64,000 bases of DNA, taken from positions 186,001 to 250,000 of the forward strand of contig CP183313.1 in NCBI GenBank assembly GCA_051414845.1. The letters are read 5' to 3'. The notes beneath the pieces were generated by a model. It had not been told where the DNA came from. It saw only the letters and a list, made by a program, of their open reading frames with translations, and did not search any database. The position numbers and the translations under genes were made by a program. The first letter of the stretch is position 1. Every line of letters starts with the position of its first letter. This document shows positions 16,192 to 25,620 of the stretch, in pieces. This DNA is from Simonsiella sp051414845 (lineage in GTDB: Bacteria > Pseudomonadota > Gammaproteobacteria > Burkholderiales > Neisseriaceae).

Positions 16192-17190
16192 ATGTCTCGT
16201 ACAGTACCCACCATATTCGGTAGTGTATTTCACGCACAAATGCCCGTTTTGTCTTATGAAAACAACCAATGGCAGCCTGTTGTTTGGCAAGCCGCCAATG
16301 AATTAACGCTCGCGCCAGGCGCACATGCGCTGCATTACGGCAGCGAATGTTTTGAGGGCTTAAAAGCGTTTCGTCAAGCCAATGGCAAAATCGTGTTGTT
16401 CCGCCCGCAAGCCAATATTGCGCGTATGCAGCAAAGTGCGGATATTTTGCATTTGCCTAAACCTGAAACCGAGACTTATTTACAAGCCTTGATTGAATTG
16501 GTGCGTCGCGCTGCCGAGGAAATCCCCGATGCGCCCGATTCTTTGTATTTGCGCCCAACCTTAATCGGCACAGACCCTGTGATTGGCAAAGCAGGGGCGC
16601 CATCGGAAACGGCAAAATTGTATATTTTGGCATCGCCCGTAGGCGATTATTTCAAAGCAGGTTCGCCAGTGAAATTATTGGTGGAAACCGAAAACATCCG
16701 TTGCGCGCCACACATGGGACGCGTGAAATGCGGTGGAAACTACGCGTCGGCAATGCCCTGGGTATTGAAAGCCAAAGCCGAACATGGTGCCAACCAAGTG
16801 TTGTTCTGCCCTAATGGCGATGTACAAGAAACAGGTGCGTCTAATTTCATGTTGATTTTCAATAAAGAAATCATTACCAAACCTTTGACTGACGAATTTT
16901 TGCACGGAGTTACGCGCGATTCTGTGTTGAAAGTTGCCGCCGATATGGGATACACAATTAGCGAACGAAATTTTACAGTTGATGAACTCAAAGCCGCAGT
17001 AGAGCAGGGTGCAGAAGCGATTTTAACAGGCACTGCGGCAGTCATTTCACCTGTTACCTCTTTCGTGATTGACGACAAAGAATTGACCGTACAAAGCCAA
17101 GAACATGGCAATAAAATCCGCAAGGCGATTACCGACATTCAATACGGTTTGGCGGAAGATAAATACGGCTGGTTGGTAGAAATCGCATAA
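16192..17190 (+). CDS. ilvE: branched-chain amino acid aminotransferase
   Basis: 332 residues. It is a PLP enzyme that makes the last step of Leu, Ile and Val synthesis. The fold-type IV pattern H-Y-G-S-E-C-F-E-G-L-K-A-F (48-60) and the segment G-R-V-K-C-G-G-N-Y with the PLP-binding Lys179 place it with the longer group II enzymes. E-T-G-A-S-N-F-M is the substrate and cofactor segment. The ATG at 16192 follows AAAGGAAACTCATC. It sits between folC and the SPOR gene, probably with its own promoter in the 76-base gap, which holds a DUS. Confidence 0.95.
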   Translation: MSRTVPTIFGSVFHAQMPVLSYENNQWQPVVWQAANELTLAPGAHALHYGSECFEGLKAFRQANGKIVLFRPQANIARMQQSADILHLPKPETETYLQALIELVRRAAEEIPDAPDSLYLRPTLIGTDPVIGKAGAPSETAKLYILASPVGDYFKAGSPVKLLVETENIRCAPHMGRVKCGGNYASAMPWVLKAKAEHGANQVLFCPNGDVQETGASNFMLIFNKEIITKPLTDEFLHGVTRDSVLKVAADMGYTISERNFTVDELKAAVEQGAEAILTGTAAVISPVTSFVIDDKELTVQSQEHGNKIRKAITDIQYGLAEDKYGWLVEIA

Positions 17191-17384
17191 GTTTTTCAGG
17201 CTGCTTGAAAAGTATTCAGGCAGCCTGAATAGAGCGTAGACTAAATCAACTATATTTCGGTGTAGGTACGCGCACTATGGCTTTATAAACTATATTGAAT
17301 AATTTTTTCATAATGTGAGATTAAATCACTCATCTCGTTTCAGGCAGCCTAAAATCTCATTTTCTTTATTTTTGGACAACCATC

Positions 17385-18368
17385 ATGCAAGATCCACAAC
17401 AACAAAAAGACCCGTTAGCCGAAGAAAACGCAGCGGTTGAATTAACACCTGAACAACAGCAAGAATACGAAGAACTCAAACAACGCAACCGTCGCCGTTT
17501 AGTTGGCGCGGGTGCGATTACTTTGTTGGTAGGCGGTTTATTTGCCGCCATTGCAGGTGGTAATGCGTCAGAAAATACGCAACAGCCAACCTTAACCGAA
17601 GCGTCCGCGCCCAATTTAGCGCAAACTCAACCTGAAGCATTCGCACCGAATTTAGCAAGTGCGCCATCGGTGGCGAGTCAGCCTGTTGATGTATTGCCAA
17701 TTAATACTGCAGCACCTGCAGCGTCTGAACCGATGATTGCCGAAGCCAGCATTAGTACACCGATTGAAGAAGTGCCGACCACAACAGACAACGCCGCCGT
17801 TGCACCCACCCCAAACGCCGATGGTTTGGAAACCGCCCCTATTGCGGTACAAGAAAGCCATAATCGTCGTTTAGCAGAACAAGCGGCGCAAGATAAGCGC
17901 GCCAATGTGCGTGCCGAAGCGCAAGCTCGTTTGCAGCGTGCCGAAGCAGAACGTGAAGCGCGTGAACAAGCCATTGCTGAACGCGCTCGCCAAGCGCAAA
18001 CTTCTGCGGAGCAAAAACGTGCTGCCGAGCGCGAGCGTTTGGCGCAACAAAAAGCCGAAGCTGAGCGCAAACGCGAGCAAGCTGCACAGGCCAAAGCAGC
18101 AACTCAAGCCACGCCAGCTAAAGCGATCACCGCGATTAAAGGTAATTTTGCCGTACAAGCAGGGGCGTTTGGTAGCAAAGCGCAAGCCGACAAAGTACGC
18201 AGCCAAGTGGAAGCTTTGGGTTATGGCGCGAGTGTAACTAGCGTGAAAACCGCCAAAGGTACTTTGTATCGCGTGCAAGCAACAGGATTTGGCAATCGTG
18301 GCGCGGCGGAATCTGCGGCAGCGAAAATGAAAGCACGCGGTTTGGGTGGCATGATTGTGGGTAAATAA
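17385..18368 (+). CDS. SPOR-domain protein, DedD/FtsN-like
   Basis: 327 residues. A cytoplasmic charged N-terminus (1-41), one membrane segment (about 43-61), then a long low-complexity periplasmic linker that is Pro/Ala-rich and then Arg/Glu/Ala-rich with heptad character (about 165-245), and a C-terminal SPOR domain (about 250-327: FAVQAGAFGSKAQADKVR). SPOR domains bind denuded peptidoglycan at the septum. The place upstream of cvpA-purF matches dedD in E. coli. Probably a division protein in the inner membrane. Confidence 0.88.
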   Translation: MQDPQQQKDPLAEENAAVELTPEQQQEYEELKQRNRRRLVGAGAITLLVGGLFAAIAGGNASENTQQPTLTEASAPNLAQTQPEAFAPNLASAPSVASQPVDVLPINTAAPAASEPMIAEASISTPIEEVPTTTDNAAVAPTPNADGLETAPIAVQESHNRRLAEQAAQDKRANVRAEAQARLQRAEAEREAREQAIAERARQAQTSAEQKRAAERERLAQQKAEAERKREQAAQAKAATQATPAKAITAIKGNFAVQAGAFGSKAQADKVRSQVEALGYGASVTSVKTAKGTLYRVQATGFGNRGAAESAAAKMKARGLGGMIVGK

Positions 18369-18428
18369 GTTTTCAGGTTGCCTGAAAATGTTTATTCATA
18401 AACTATCTCATTGAAATATATTGAAAAC

Positions 18429-19028
18429 ATGATGCTAACCACTTTTGATTTTCTCGCCATTGGCACAGTATTCGCTTGCTTGATTTTGTCGGCAATGCGC
18501 GGTTTGGTGCGCGAATTGTTGGACTTTTTCGGCTGGATTGGTGCGCTGATTATGGCGCGCATGTTTGCTGTGTCGGCGGCAGATACGTTTTTGCCCACTA
18601 TGACACCGCGTGAATTGGCGGTGGTGTGTGGTTTTGTGTTGGTGTATGTTGTCGTGCGCATTGCTTTGGTGTTGGTCAATCATGTTTTGGATTTTACGCT
18701 GACCAAAACCAAGCTCACATCGGTTAATCGCGTGTTGGGCGCATTGGTTGGCGGTGTAAAGGGCGTGTTTTTTGTGGCGATTGCGGTGTTGGTTTGCTCA
18801 TTCAGTAGCCTGCCTGAAAGCGATGATTGGAAAAATGCCGTTTCAGCCCCATTTTTTGAACAGTTGGCAAGTTATGGCATTGATTATTTGCCCGACTTTT
18901 TGCAAGACCAAGTGGTATTGCCTTCGCGTTCAGGCAGCCTAGACGGGCTAGAACCGAGTGAACCTAAACTGGCATCGCCCTCTCAATCTTCTCAATCTCG
19001 TCCCCATCTCACACAACCATCGGAGTAA
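18429..19028 (+). CDS. cvpA: CvpA family inner-membrane protein
   Basis: 199 residues with four membrane segments in the first 130 residues and the family pattern F-D-F-L-A-I-G-T-V near the start, then R-G-L-V-R-E-L-L-D-F-F-G-W. The tail is polar and Ser/Pro-rich (S-Q-S-S-Q-S-R-P). CvpA was named for colicin V production and is found next to purF in many bacteria, as here. The start is the ATG at 18429 or 18432; the frame extends upstream only by a TTG. It ends 5 bases before purF. Confidence 0.9.
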   Translation: MMLTTFDFLAIGTVFACLILSAMRGLVRELLDFFGWIGALIMARMFAVSAADTFLPTMTPRELAVVCGFVLVYVVVRIALVLVNHVLDFTLTKTKLTSVNRVLGALVGGVKGVFFVAIAVLVCSFSSLPESDDWKNAVSAPFFEQLASYGIDYLPDFLQDQVVLPSRSGSLDGLEPSEPKLASPSQSSQSRPHLTQPSE

Positions 19029-19033
19029 ACACT

Positions 19034-20572
19034 ATGTGTGGCGTATTTGGCTTAGTTTCCCACGAGCCCGTAAACCAATTGCTGTATGACGGCTTGCAAA
19101 TGCTGCAACACCGCGGACAAGACGCGGCTGGCATTGTTACTACGCAAGGCAATAGCTTTTTCATGCACAAAGGCAAAGGCATGGTGCGCGAAGTGTTCCG
19201 CACACGCAATATGCGCGATTTGCACGGCAATGCAGGCATTGCCCATGTGCGTTATCCAACTGCGGGCAACGCAGGCAGCCCAGCCGAAGCGCAGCCGTTT
19301 TATGTGAGCTCCCCTTTCGGTATCGTGTTGGCGCATAACGGTAATTTGACTAACACAGCAGAATTGGCGCAAAACGTATCGTATGAATACTTGCGCCACA
19401 TTAACACGCAATCGGATTCCGAAGTGTTGCTCAATGTGTTTGCCCATGAGGTGCGCAAAGAAGTGACCCAATCGGCAACGCCACATCAGCTCACGGTGGA
19501 CGCTGTTTTTAACGCGGTAGAGCGCGTACAACAACGCATTCGTGGCGCGTATGGCGTGATTGCCATGATTGCAGGTTACGGCATGGTGGCATTCCGCGAC
19601 CCAAACGGCATTCGTCCTTTGGTGCTGGGCAAACTAGAAGAAAACGGACAAACTTCTTATGCGGTTGCGTCTGAATCGGTGGCGTTCAACAGCATGGGCT
19701 ACGAACTTGTACGTGACATCCATCCAGGCGAAGCCGTGTTTATCAGCTTTGACGGCAAATTGTACAGTCGCCAATGCCACAACGACGCTAAATTGCGCCC
19801 TTGTTTGTTTGAATACGTTTATTTCGCCCGCCCCGACGCGATTATTGACGGCATTTCCGTTTACCAAGCGCGCGCCGATATGGGCGTTACTTTGGCGGAA
19901 AAAGTCAAAAAAGAGTTGAATATTGATGAAATTGATGTCGTCATGCCCATTCCCGATACCAGCCGCCCCAGCGCGATGGAGTTGGCAAAACATTTAAACA
20001 AACCCTACCGCGAAGGCTTAATCAAAAACCGCTACATCGGTCGCACCTTCATCATGCCAGGGCAATCGACGCGCAAAAAATCCGTGCGGCAAAAACTCAA
20101 CGCCATTCCTAGCGAATTTGCAGGCAAAAACGTGTTGCTGGTCGACGATTCCATCGTGCGAGGCACCACCAGCCGTGAAATTGTGGACATGGTACGCGAA
20201 GCTGGTGCAAAAAAAGTCTTCTTCGCTTCCGCAGCGCCAGAAGTGCGCTGGCCAAACGTGTACGGTATTGATATGCCTACGCGCGAAGAACTGATTGCTA
20301 ACGGACGCAGCCCCGCCGAAATCGCCGCCGAAATCAACGCTGACGCGTGCGTGTTCCAAGATTTGGACGATTTGGAACAAGCCATCATCAAGCTCAACCC
20401 GAAAATTGAAGGTTTTGACGATTCGTGTTTCAGCGGTTGCTACATCACAGGCGATATCAGCAAAGCCTATTTAGATGACTTGTCGGCGAGCAAACAAAAG
20501 CCGCAGCTGCAAGTTTCGGGCAGCAAAATTGACCACAATGTCAGCGTGGACGACAGCGACGAGCATGAATAA
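19034..20572 (+). CDS. purF: amidophosphoribosyltransferase
   Basis: 512 residues. It catalyses the first committed step of purine synthesis, PRPP plus glutamine to phosphoribosylamine. The N-terminal glutaminase nucleophile is Cys2 (M-C-G-V-F-G-L-V), with no propeptide. The PRPP loop is V-L-L-V-D-D-S-I-V-R-G-T-T-S near residue 372. Cotranscribed with cvpA, 5 bases upstream. Inverted uptake-sequence copies follow the stop at 20583-20620. Confidence 0.97.
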   Translation: MCGVFGLVSHEPVNQLLYDGLQMLQHRGQDAAGIVTTQGNSFFMHKGKGMVREVFRTRNMRDLHGNAGIAHVRYPTAGNAGSPAEAQPFYVSSPFGIVLAHNGNLTNTAELAQNVSYEYLRHINTQSDSEVLLNVFAHEVRKEVTQSATPHQLTVDAVFNAVERVQQRIRGAYGVIAMIAGYGMVAFRDPNGIRPLVLGKLEENGQTSYAVASESVAFNSMGYELVRDIHPGEAVFISFDGKLYSRQCHNDAKLRPCLFEYVYFARPDAIIDGISVYQARADMGVTLAEKVKKELNIDEIDVVMPIPDTSRPSAMELAKHLNKPYREGLIKNRYIGRTFIMPGQSTRKKSVRQKLNAIPSEFAGKNVLLVDDSIVRGTTSREIVDMVREAGAKKVFFASAAPEVRWPNVYGIDMPTREELIANGRSPAEIAAEINADACVFQDLDDLEQAIIKLNPKIEGFDDSCFSGCYITGDISKAYLDDLSASKQKPQLQVSGSKIDHNVSVDDSDEHE

Positions 20573-20582
20573 ATCAAATGTT

Positions 20583-20620
20583 TTTCAGGCTGCCTGAAAG
20601 GTTCAGGCAGCCTGAAAACA
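20583..20620. repeat. inverted pair of uptake sequences after purF
   Basis: TTTTCAGGCTGCCTGAAA and, 3 bases later, TTCAGGCAGCCTGAAAA. Each copy is nearly palindromic, and together they can form a hairpin that may end the folC-to-purF operon. Confidence 0.8.
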
Positions 20621-20733
20621 AGTTCCATAACATCCCAAAATAAAGTAAATATTCTTTTCAGGCAGCCATTAAGTTGCCAAAGCAGGCAATAACCGCTATA
20701 TTGCCGCACACTACAAACAGCGAGACTAAGATA

Positions 20734-21594
20734 ATGAGTTGGTTAGATAAAATTTTGCCACCCAAAATCAAAAAAAACGAAACCAAATCAGGTATTCCCG
20801 AAGGTTTGTGGCGCAAATGTAACAATTGCGGTGCCACACAATACGCCACCGATTTTGAATACAATCATCAAGTTTGCCCCAAATGCGGACACCACGAAGC
20901 CTTAACGGCGCGCGAACGTTTAGATTTATTGCTGGACGAAGAAGGTCGCGAAGAAATAGGCGCGAATGTCAAACCTGTTGATATTCTCAAATTTAAAGAC
21001 AGCAAAAAATACCCCGACCGCTTGTCCGCCGCCAAAAAACAAACAGGCGAAGATGATGCGATGGTGGTGATGAAAGGCACGCTCAACGGCTTGCCCGTTG
21101 TGGTTGCCGCCTTTGAATTCCGTTTTATTGGCGGCTCAATGGGCTCAGTTGTGGGCGAACGTTTTGTCGAAGGCGTGCGCCGTGCTGCTGCGGATAATTG
21201 CAGCTTTATTTGCGCTGCCGCGTCAGGTGGCGCGCGTATGCAAGAAGGTTTAAGCTCGCTCATGCAAATGACCAAAACCAGCGCGTCTTTGCATTTATTA
21301 AGCGAAAAAGGCTTGCCCTTTATTTCTGTGTTAACCGACCCGACGATGGGTGGTGTTTCCGCCAGTTTTGCGTTTTTAGGCGATGTCGTTTTGGCTGAAC
21401 CCAATGCGTTGATTGGTTTTGCAGGTCCGCGCGTGATTGAACAAACCGTGCGCGAAACGCTGCCTGAAGGCTTTCAACGTGCTGAATTTTTGTTGGAAAA
21501 AGGCGCAATTGACCAAATCATTGACCGCCGTGAAATGAAACAACGCATTGGCGAATTGATTACTTTATTGCGTCGTCAGGGTTTGCCGCAGTAA
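20734..21594 (+). CDS. accD: acetyl-CoA carboxylase, carboxyltransferase beta subunit
   Basis: 286 residues. With AccA it transfers the carboxyl group from biotin to acetyl-CoA to make malonyl-CoA. A four-cysteine zinc ribbon is seen at C29, C32, C48 and C51, as in bacterial AccD. The crotonase-like core has A-A-S-G-G-A-R-M-Q-E-G and L-T-D-P-T-M-G-G-V-S-A-S-F-A. The ATG at 20734 begins the conserved M-S-W-L-D-K-I-L-P; the upstream in-frame extension covers a spacer with an uptake sequence and is not real. Confidence 0.96.
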   Translation: MSWLDKILPPKIKKNETKSGIPEGLWRKCNNCGATQYATDFEYNHQVCPKCGHHEALTARERLDLLLDEEGREEIGANVKPVDILKFKDSKKYPDRLSAAKKQTGEDDAMVVMKGTLNGLPVVVAAFEFRFIGGSMGSVVGERFVEGVRRAAADNCSFICAAASGGARMQEGLSSLMQMTKTSASLHLLSEKGLPFISVLTDPTMGGVSASFAFLGDVVLAEPNALIGFAGPRVIEQTVRETLPEGFQRAEFLLEKGAIDQIIDRREMKQRIGELITLLRRQGLPQ

Positions 21595-21604
21595 TCAATG
21601 CACA

Positions 21605-21648
21605 TACAAAGGCTGCCTGAAAATAGTGTGTTTTCAGGCAGCCTTTTG
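21605..21648. terminator. inverted uptake-sequence hairpin after accD
   Basis: AAAGGCTGCCTGAAAA, an 8-base loop, TTTTCAGGCAGCCTTT: a perfect 16-bp stem ending in TTTTGAG. Both arms are the half-palindromic form and together give two complete AGGCTGCCTGAA words on opposite strands. Confidence 0.85.
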
Positions 21649-21811
21649 AGTTTGGAATTTTTGCAAATATTTTTAGGTAGCCTGAAACGATTTTGCAATG
21701 GTTGAGTTCTTACATCAATTTCATTCATATTCAACTGCTATTTTTTGCGTTTGCCACTTTGTTGCTGCAAAGTTATAGTGGCGTCACTTTTTTACTTCTA
21801 ATCAAAACATT

Positions 21812-23107
21812 ATGGATTTACGACATACCATCGCTCAAAGCCGCATGAGTTCTTATCAATGGCTGATTGTTGCTCTTGCCGTTATGCTCAATATGCTCGA
21901 CGGTTTTGACGTACTCGCGCTGGCGTTTACCGCCAAAAGTATCAAAACCGAACTGAGCTTGGACGGCAAACAAATTGGCACACTCATGAGCGCAGGTTTG
22001 TTCGGCATGACTGCAGGCTCGCTGGTTTTAGGGCCGCTTGCCGATAAGCTCGGTCGCCGTCCCATTTTATTATTGTCCACCGCATTATCTGCGCTGGGCA
22101 TGTTGTTCACTTATTTTGCCCACAGCATTGAAACCATCGCCATTTCTCGCGTGATTACAGGCATTGGTGTGGGCGGTATTTTGCCGTGTACCAACGTGAT
22201 TGTGAGCGAATATGCCAACAAAAAATGGCGCGGTTTGGCGATTGCGATTTATTCGGCAGGTTTTGGTTTGGGCGCGATGTTGGGCGGCATGTCCACCGTG
22301 ATGTTGCAAGGCGCATACGGCTGGCGCGCGGTGTTTATGACAGGCTTTATCTTAACTGCCGCCGCGCTGGTGTTGTTACTGATTTGGCTGCCTGAAAGCG
22401 TGGATTTTCTCATCAGCAAGCAACCTGAAAACGCGCGCGCACGTTTAAATCAAATCGCCGCCAAAATCGGTTTGCAAGGCGATTGGACGCTGCCTGAAAA
22501 AGTACACGCCGCTGCGCAAAAAGTTTCCGTGTTGCGCCTGTTTGAAGCACAAAATCGTGGCACAACCTTATTGATTTGGCTGGCTTTTATTGGTGTAATG
22601 GCAGCGTTTTATTTCGTTAGCTCGTGGACGCCCGCGCTATTGGAAGAAGCAGGTTTGCCCAAAACGCAAAGCCAAACCGTGGGCATGGGTATTTCCATTG
22701 GCGGCACCATTGGCTCGTTGATTTTTGGTTTTCTGGTGAGTCGTTTGGATTCGCGTAAAGTATTTGTTTTATTTGCGATTTTTTCAGCGGTTGCCGTTGC
22801 CGCCTTTATCAGCACCACATCCATATTGCCACTGGCTTTCGCGCTTGCCGTTGTGATTGGTGCGCTGATTAACGGCTGTATCACAGGCTTATACACCATC
22901 AACCCTACGCTCTACGCCGCCGATTTCCGCAGCACAGGCGTGAGCATGGCAATTGGTGTAGGACGACTGGGCTCCATCGTCTCGCCCTTGCTGGCGGGTG
23001 CATTGCTGGATGCAGGTTGGCAGAAAAATCAATTGTATTTAGGCGCAGCAGGTATTTTAATCATCGCCGCCGTTGCTTTATTTGCCTTGAAACCGCGCCA
23101 GCAATGA
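21812..23107 (+). CDS. major facilitator superfamily transporter, aromatic acid:H+ symporter-like
   Basis: 431 residues with twelve membrane segments. The MFS motif between segments 2 and 3 is G-P-L-A-D-K-L-G-R-R, repeated in diverged form as S-R-L-D-S-R-K in the second half. The D-G-F-D pattern in the first segment and G-x-G-x-G-G-I-L-P in segment 4 resemble the AAHS family (PcaK, MhpT-like), which bring aromatic acids in with protons. The actual substrate is not known. It is a single gene with uptake sequences on both sides. Confidence 0.8.
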   Translation: MDLRHTIAQSRMSSYQWLIVALAVMLNMLDGFDVLALAFTAKSIKTELSLDGKQIGTLMSAGLFGMTAGSLVLGPLADKLGRRPILLLSTALSALGMLFTYFAHSIETIAISRVITGIGVGGILPCTNVIVSEYANKKWRGLAIAIYSAGFGLGAMLGGMSTVMLQGAYGWRAVFMTGFILTAAALVLLLIWLPESVDFLISKQPENARARLNQIAAKIGLQGDWTLPEKVHAAAQKVSVLRLFEAQNRGTTLLIWLAFIGVMAAFYFVSSWTPALLEEAGLPKTQSQTVGMGISIGGTIGSLIFGFLVSRLDSRKVFVLFAIFSAVAVAAFISTTSILPLAFALAVVIGALINGCITGLYTINPTLYAADFRSTGVSMAIGVGRLGSIVSPLLAGALLDAGWQKNQLYLGAAGILIIAAVALFALKPRQQ

Positions 23108-23264
23108 TTTCAGGTAGTCTGAAACCGTAGAGATACAATATTTTCAGGCAGCCTGAAAATTGACCAAAATCTCAAAAAAGACGATAATTCGCAAGCCTTT
23201 AAAAACAGATTCAGGCAGCCTGAAACCTTTCAGGCTGCCTGAAATATATTATGAAAGACCACAC

Positions 23265-24623
23265 ATGAAATCCCCCGAATTACTTCTCCCCGCAGGCGGT
23301 TTAGAACGCATGCGCGCCGCCTACGATTTTGGCGCAGACGCGGTTTACGCAGGTTCGCCACGCTACTCTTTACGCGCGCGCAACAATGAATTTGCCAAAT
23401 TAGACATTTTGCAACAAGGCATTACCGAAGCCCACGCACGTGGCAAAAAATTCTTTTTAACCGTCAATACCATACCGCACAATTCCAAACTGAAAACCTT
23501 TATGGCGGACATCGCGCCACTCGTTGCCATGAAGCCTGACGCGATGATTATGGCGGACGCGGGCTTAATCATGATGATGCGTGAACATTATCCCGACATG
23601 CCCATTCATCTGTCCGTGCAAGCGAACACGACCAATTATTGGGGCGTGAAATTTTGGCAAAACATTGGCGTGGAACGCATTATTTTGTCGCGCGAATTGA
23701 GTTTGGAAGAAATCGCCGAAATCCGCCAACAATGCCCCGATATTGAATTGGAAGTGTTTGTGCATGGCGCGTTGTGCATTGCTTATTCAGGTCGTTGTTT
23801 ATTATCGGGTTATTTCAATCACCGCGACCCCAATCAAGGCACTTGCACCAATTCTTGCCGTTGGGATTACAAAGTCCACGACACGGAAACGGACGAAATG
23901 GGCGATGCCAAGTTATTGAAAGGCTTCAATTTTAATCAGGCGCAAGAAGATGCAAACTCGGCATTTGAAGGCATTAACGGGCAAAAACGCCACCCCGCCG
24001 CCGACAAAGTTTTCCTGATTGAAGAAGCCAATCGCCCCAACGAACTCATGCCGATTATGGAAGATGAACACGGCACTTATATCATGAATTCCAAAGACTT
24101 ACGCGCGATTGAGCAAGTGGCAAAGTTGGCGGAAATTGGCGTGGATAGTCTGAAAGTGGAAGGGCGAACGAAGTCGGTTTACTATGTGGCGCGTGTGGCG
24201 CAGGCGTACCGCAAGGCGATTGATGATGCGGTGGCTGGAAAACCATTTGATTACAGCTTATTAGCCGAATTGGAAGGCTTGGCAAATCGCGGTTACACAT
24301 CGGGCTTTTTGGAACGCCACCAAACGCAAGATTACCAAAATTATTTGTACGGTCATTCCATTGCGAAACAAAGCCAGTTTGTCGGACAAATTGCCGAAAT
24401 TGACGCGGACGGCTGGGCGACCATTGATGTGAAAAACAAGTTTTCGGTGGGCGATTTGTTGGAGATTATCCACCCGAGCGGTAATCAGTTGATTACATTG
24501 GCACAAATGAAACGCAAAGGGGAGTTTGTGGACGTGGCGGCGGGCAATGGCATTCAGGTGCAAATCCCGAATATGCACGGGCGCGAAAAGGCGTTGGTGG
24601 CGCGTGTGATTCAGAATGGGTAA
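23265..24623 (+). CDS. trhP: tRNA U34 hydroxylation protein TrhP (U32 peptidase family, YegQ)
   Basis: 452 residues from the ATG at 23265 (MKSPELLLPAGGLERM). The U32 family start A-G-G-L-E-R-M-R-A-A-Y-D-F-G-A-D-A-V-Y-A-G is intact and the Cys-rich signature is seen in H-G-A-L-C-I-A-Y-S-G-R-C-L-L-S-G-Y-F-N-H-R-D-P-N-Q-G-T-C-T-N-S-C-R-W-D. TrhP (formerly YegQ) makes 5-hydroxyuridine in tRNA using prephenate; older entries call it a collagenase-like protease. The 105-base frame extension upstream lies over two uptake sequences and is rejected. Confidence 0.9.
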   Translation: MKSPELLLPAGGLERMRAAYDFGADAVYAGSPRYSLRARNNEFAKLDILQQGITEAHARGKKFFLTVNTIPHNSKLKTFMADIAPLVAMKPDAMIMADAGLIMMMREHYPDMPIHLSVQANTTNYWGVKFWQNIGVERIILSRELSLEEIAEIRQQCPDIELEVFVHGALCIAYSGRCLLSGYFNHRDPNQGTCTNSCRWDYKVHDTETDEMGDAKLLKGFNFNQAQEDANSAFEGINGQKRHPAADKVFLIEEANRPNELMPIMEDEHGTYIMNSKDLRAIEQVAKLAEIGVDSLKVEGRTKSVYYVARVAQAYRKAIDDAVAGKPFDYSLLAELEGLANRGYTSGFLERHQTQDYQNYLYGHSIAKQSQFVGQIAEIDADGWATIDVKNKFSVGDLLEIIHPSGNQLITLAQMKRKGEFVDVAAGNGIQVQIPNMHGREKALVARVIQNG

Positions 24624-24681
24624 ATGAATTTTCAGGCTGCCTGAAACGCTAAAAATGGCGTTCAGGCAGCCTGAAAAATAT

Positions 24682-25422
24682 TCAATACATCTTCACATCA
24701 TCTTCACCATCCAGTGCATCTGAATGGCTTAACAAATGATTTAAAACATCAAAATTGGCGACCTTGCTCAATTCCACATACGCCGCACCTTTTTGCAGCA
24801 TGCCGCCCGAATTGTTGTGCGTGTAAAAACGCAATACGCCCTTATCCACTTCAATCTCGCTTAATTGTTCAAACGGGAATTTTTTGTCTTTCACGCTAAT
24901 CATGCGGTTGTTCAATTTGATTGCACCAAAATTCAAGGTTTTGCCTTCATTAAACGCTTGAGTCATGGCGGGCAACATGGTATTGGCTTGATAATCCAAC
25001 AAAATTTCAATCACTTCTTCCATATCCACAAACGAAGACGGAATTTTGACGGTGTCATCTTTTTGCACCAAACGCACGCCAACGTGTCGCGCCGTGTTTA
25101 CGCCATACATTTTTTCTTGAATGCGCGTGATGTACGTCTGCATACTCGGTTTAAACGCAACGGTTTTTGTGCCGAAAAGCGATTGATAAATTAAGCCATT
25201 TTCGTAAATGTGCAAACGGGAACGCAAGCAACTCGCCAACATATACAAAGCAGGCGCGTACAGCAAAAACATGAAAATCCACATATGTGGATTTTTGTTT
25301 TCCAGCCAAGAATCAAACAACACCCAAACGGGCAAGGCAAAAATGGCAAACCAGAGTATCATCAAGCGTTTGGATTTGTGTGTGGTCAATCTGTGCTGAC
25401 CGAATTGTCGGGGTGCTTTCAT
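24682..25422 (-). CDS. membrane protein of unknown function with PH-like C-terminal part
   Basis: 246 residues. Two membrane segments close together (about 19-36 and 46-64), then a soluble domain of alternating strands beginning R-L-H-I-Y-E-N-G-L-I-Y and ending in a helix, which resembles bacterial PH-like domains (DUF6585-type proteins have this layout, but the match is only by eye). It stands alone, convergent with trhP. A run of ten C bases lies 49 bases upstream of the start and may vary its transcription. Confidence 0.6.
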   Translation of the reverse strand: MKAPRQFGQHRLTTHKSKRLMILWFAIFALPVWVLFDSWLENKNPHMWIFMFLLYAPALYMLASCLRSRLHIYENGLIYQSLFGTKTVAFKPSMQTYITRIQEKMYGVNTARHVGVRLVQKDDTVKIPSSFVDMEEVIEILLDYQANTMLPAMTQAFNEGKTLNFGAIKLNNRMISVKDKKFPFEQLSEIEVDKGVLRFYTHNNSGGMLQKGAAYVELSKVANFDVLNHLLSHSDALDGEDDVKMY

Positions 25423-25455
25423 GCAAAAATCCTGTAAAAAAAGTGAAATGGCGAA

Positions 25456-25490
25456 AAAGATGCTATTCTACCCCCCCCCCTCCTGAAAAG
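25456..25490 (-). promoter_or_regulatory. C10/G10 tract directly upstream of a -10-like box
   Basis: On the minus strand the order is TTTTCAGGA, ten G, then TAGAAT, and about 42 bases later the ATG at 25422. The G tract therefore lies where the -35 to -10 spacer would be. Homopolymeric G tracts in this position make promoters phase variable in Neisseria (porA, opc). With ten G the nearest TTG-type -35 (TTGTGT) is 21 bases away. Confidence 0.5.
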
Positions 25491-25620
25491 TACACAAATT
25501 TATTTTCAGGCAGCCTGAAATTTTAGGCTAGACTAATATGTTTGTTTTGTTTACCATTAAATGAAATGATTTTATTCAGGCAGCCTGAATAAGCTACCCA
25601 ACTTCTTAAAGGATATGATG

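Noticed and set aside
17678..18278. Long frames opposite the SPOR protein linker
   Set aside because: Shadow of the low-complexity Arg/Glu/Ala coding sequence; Cys/Arg/Ser-rich and without start signals.
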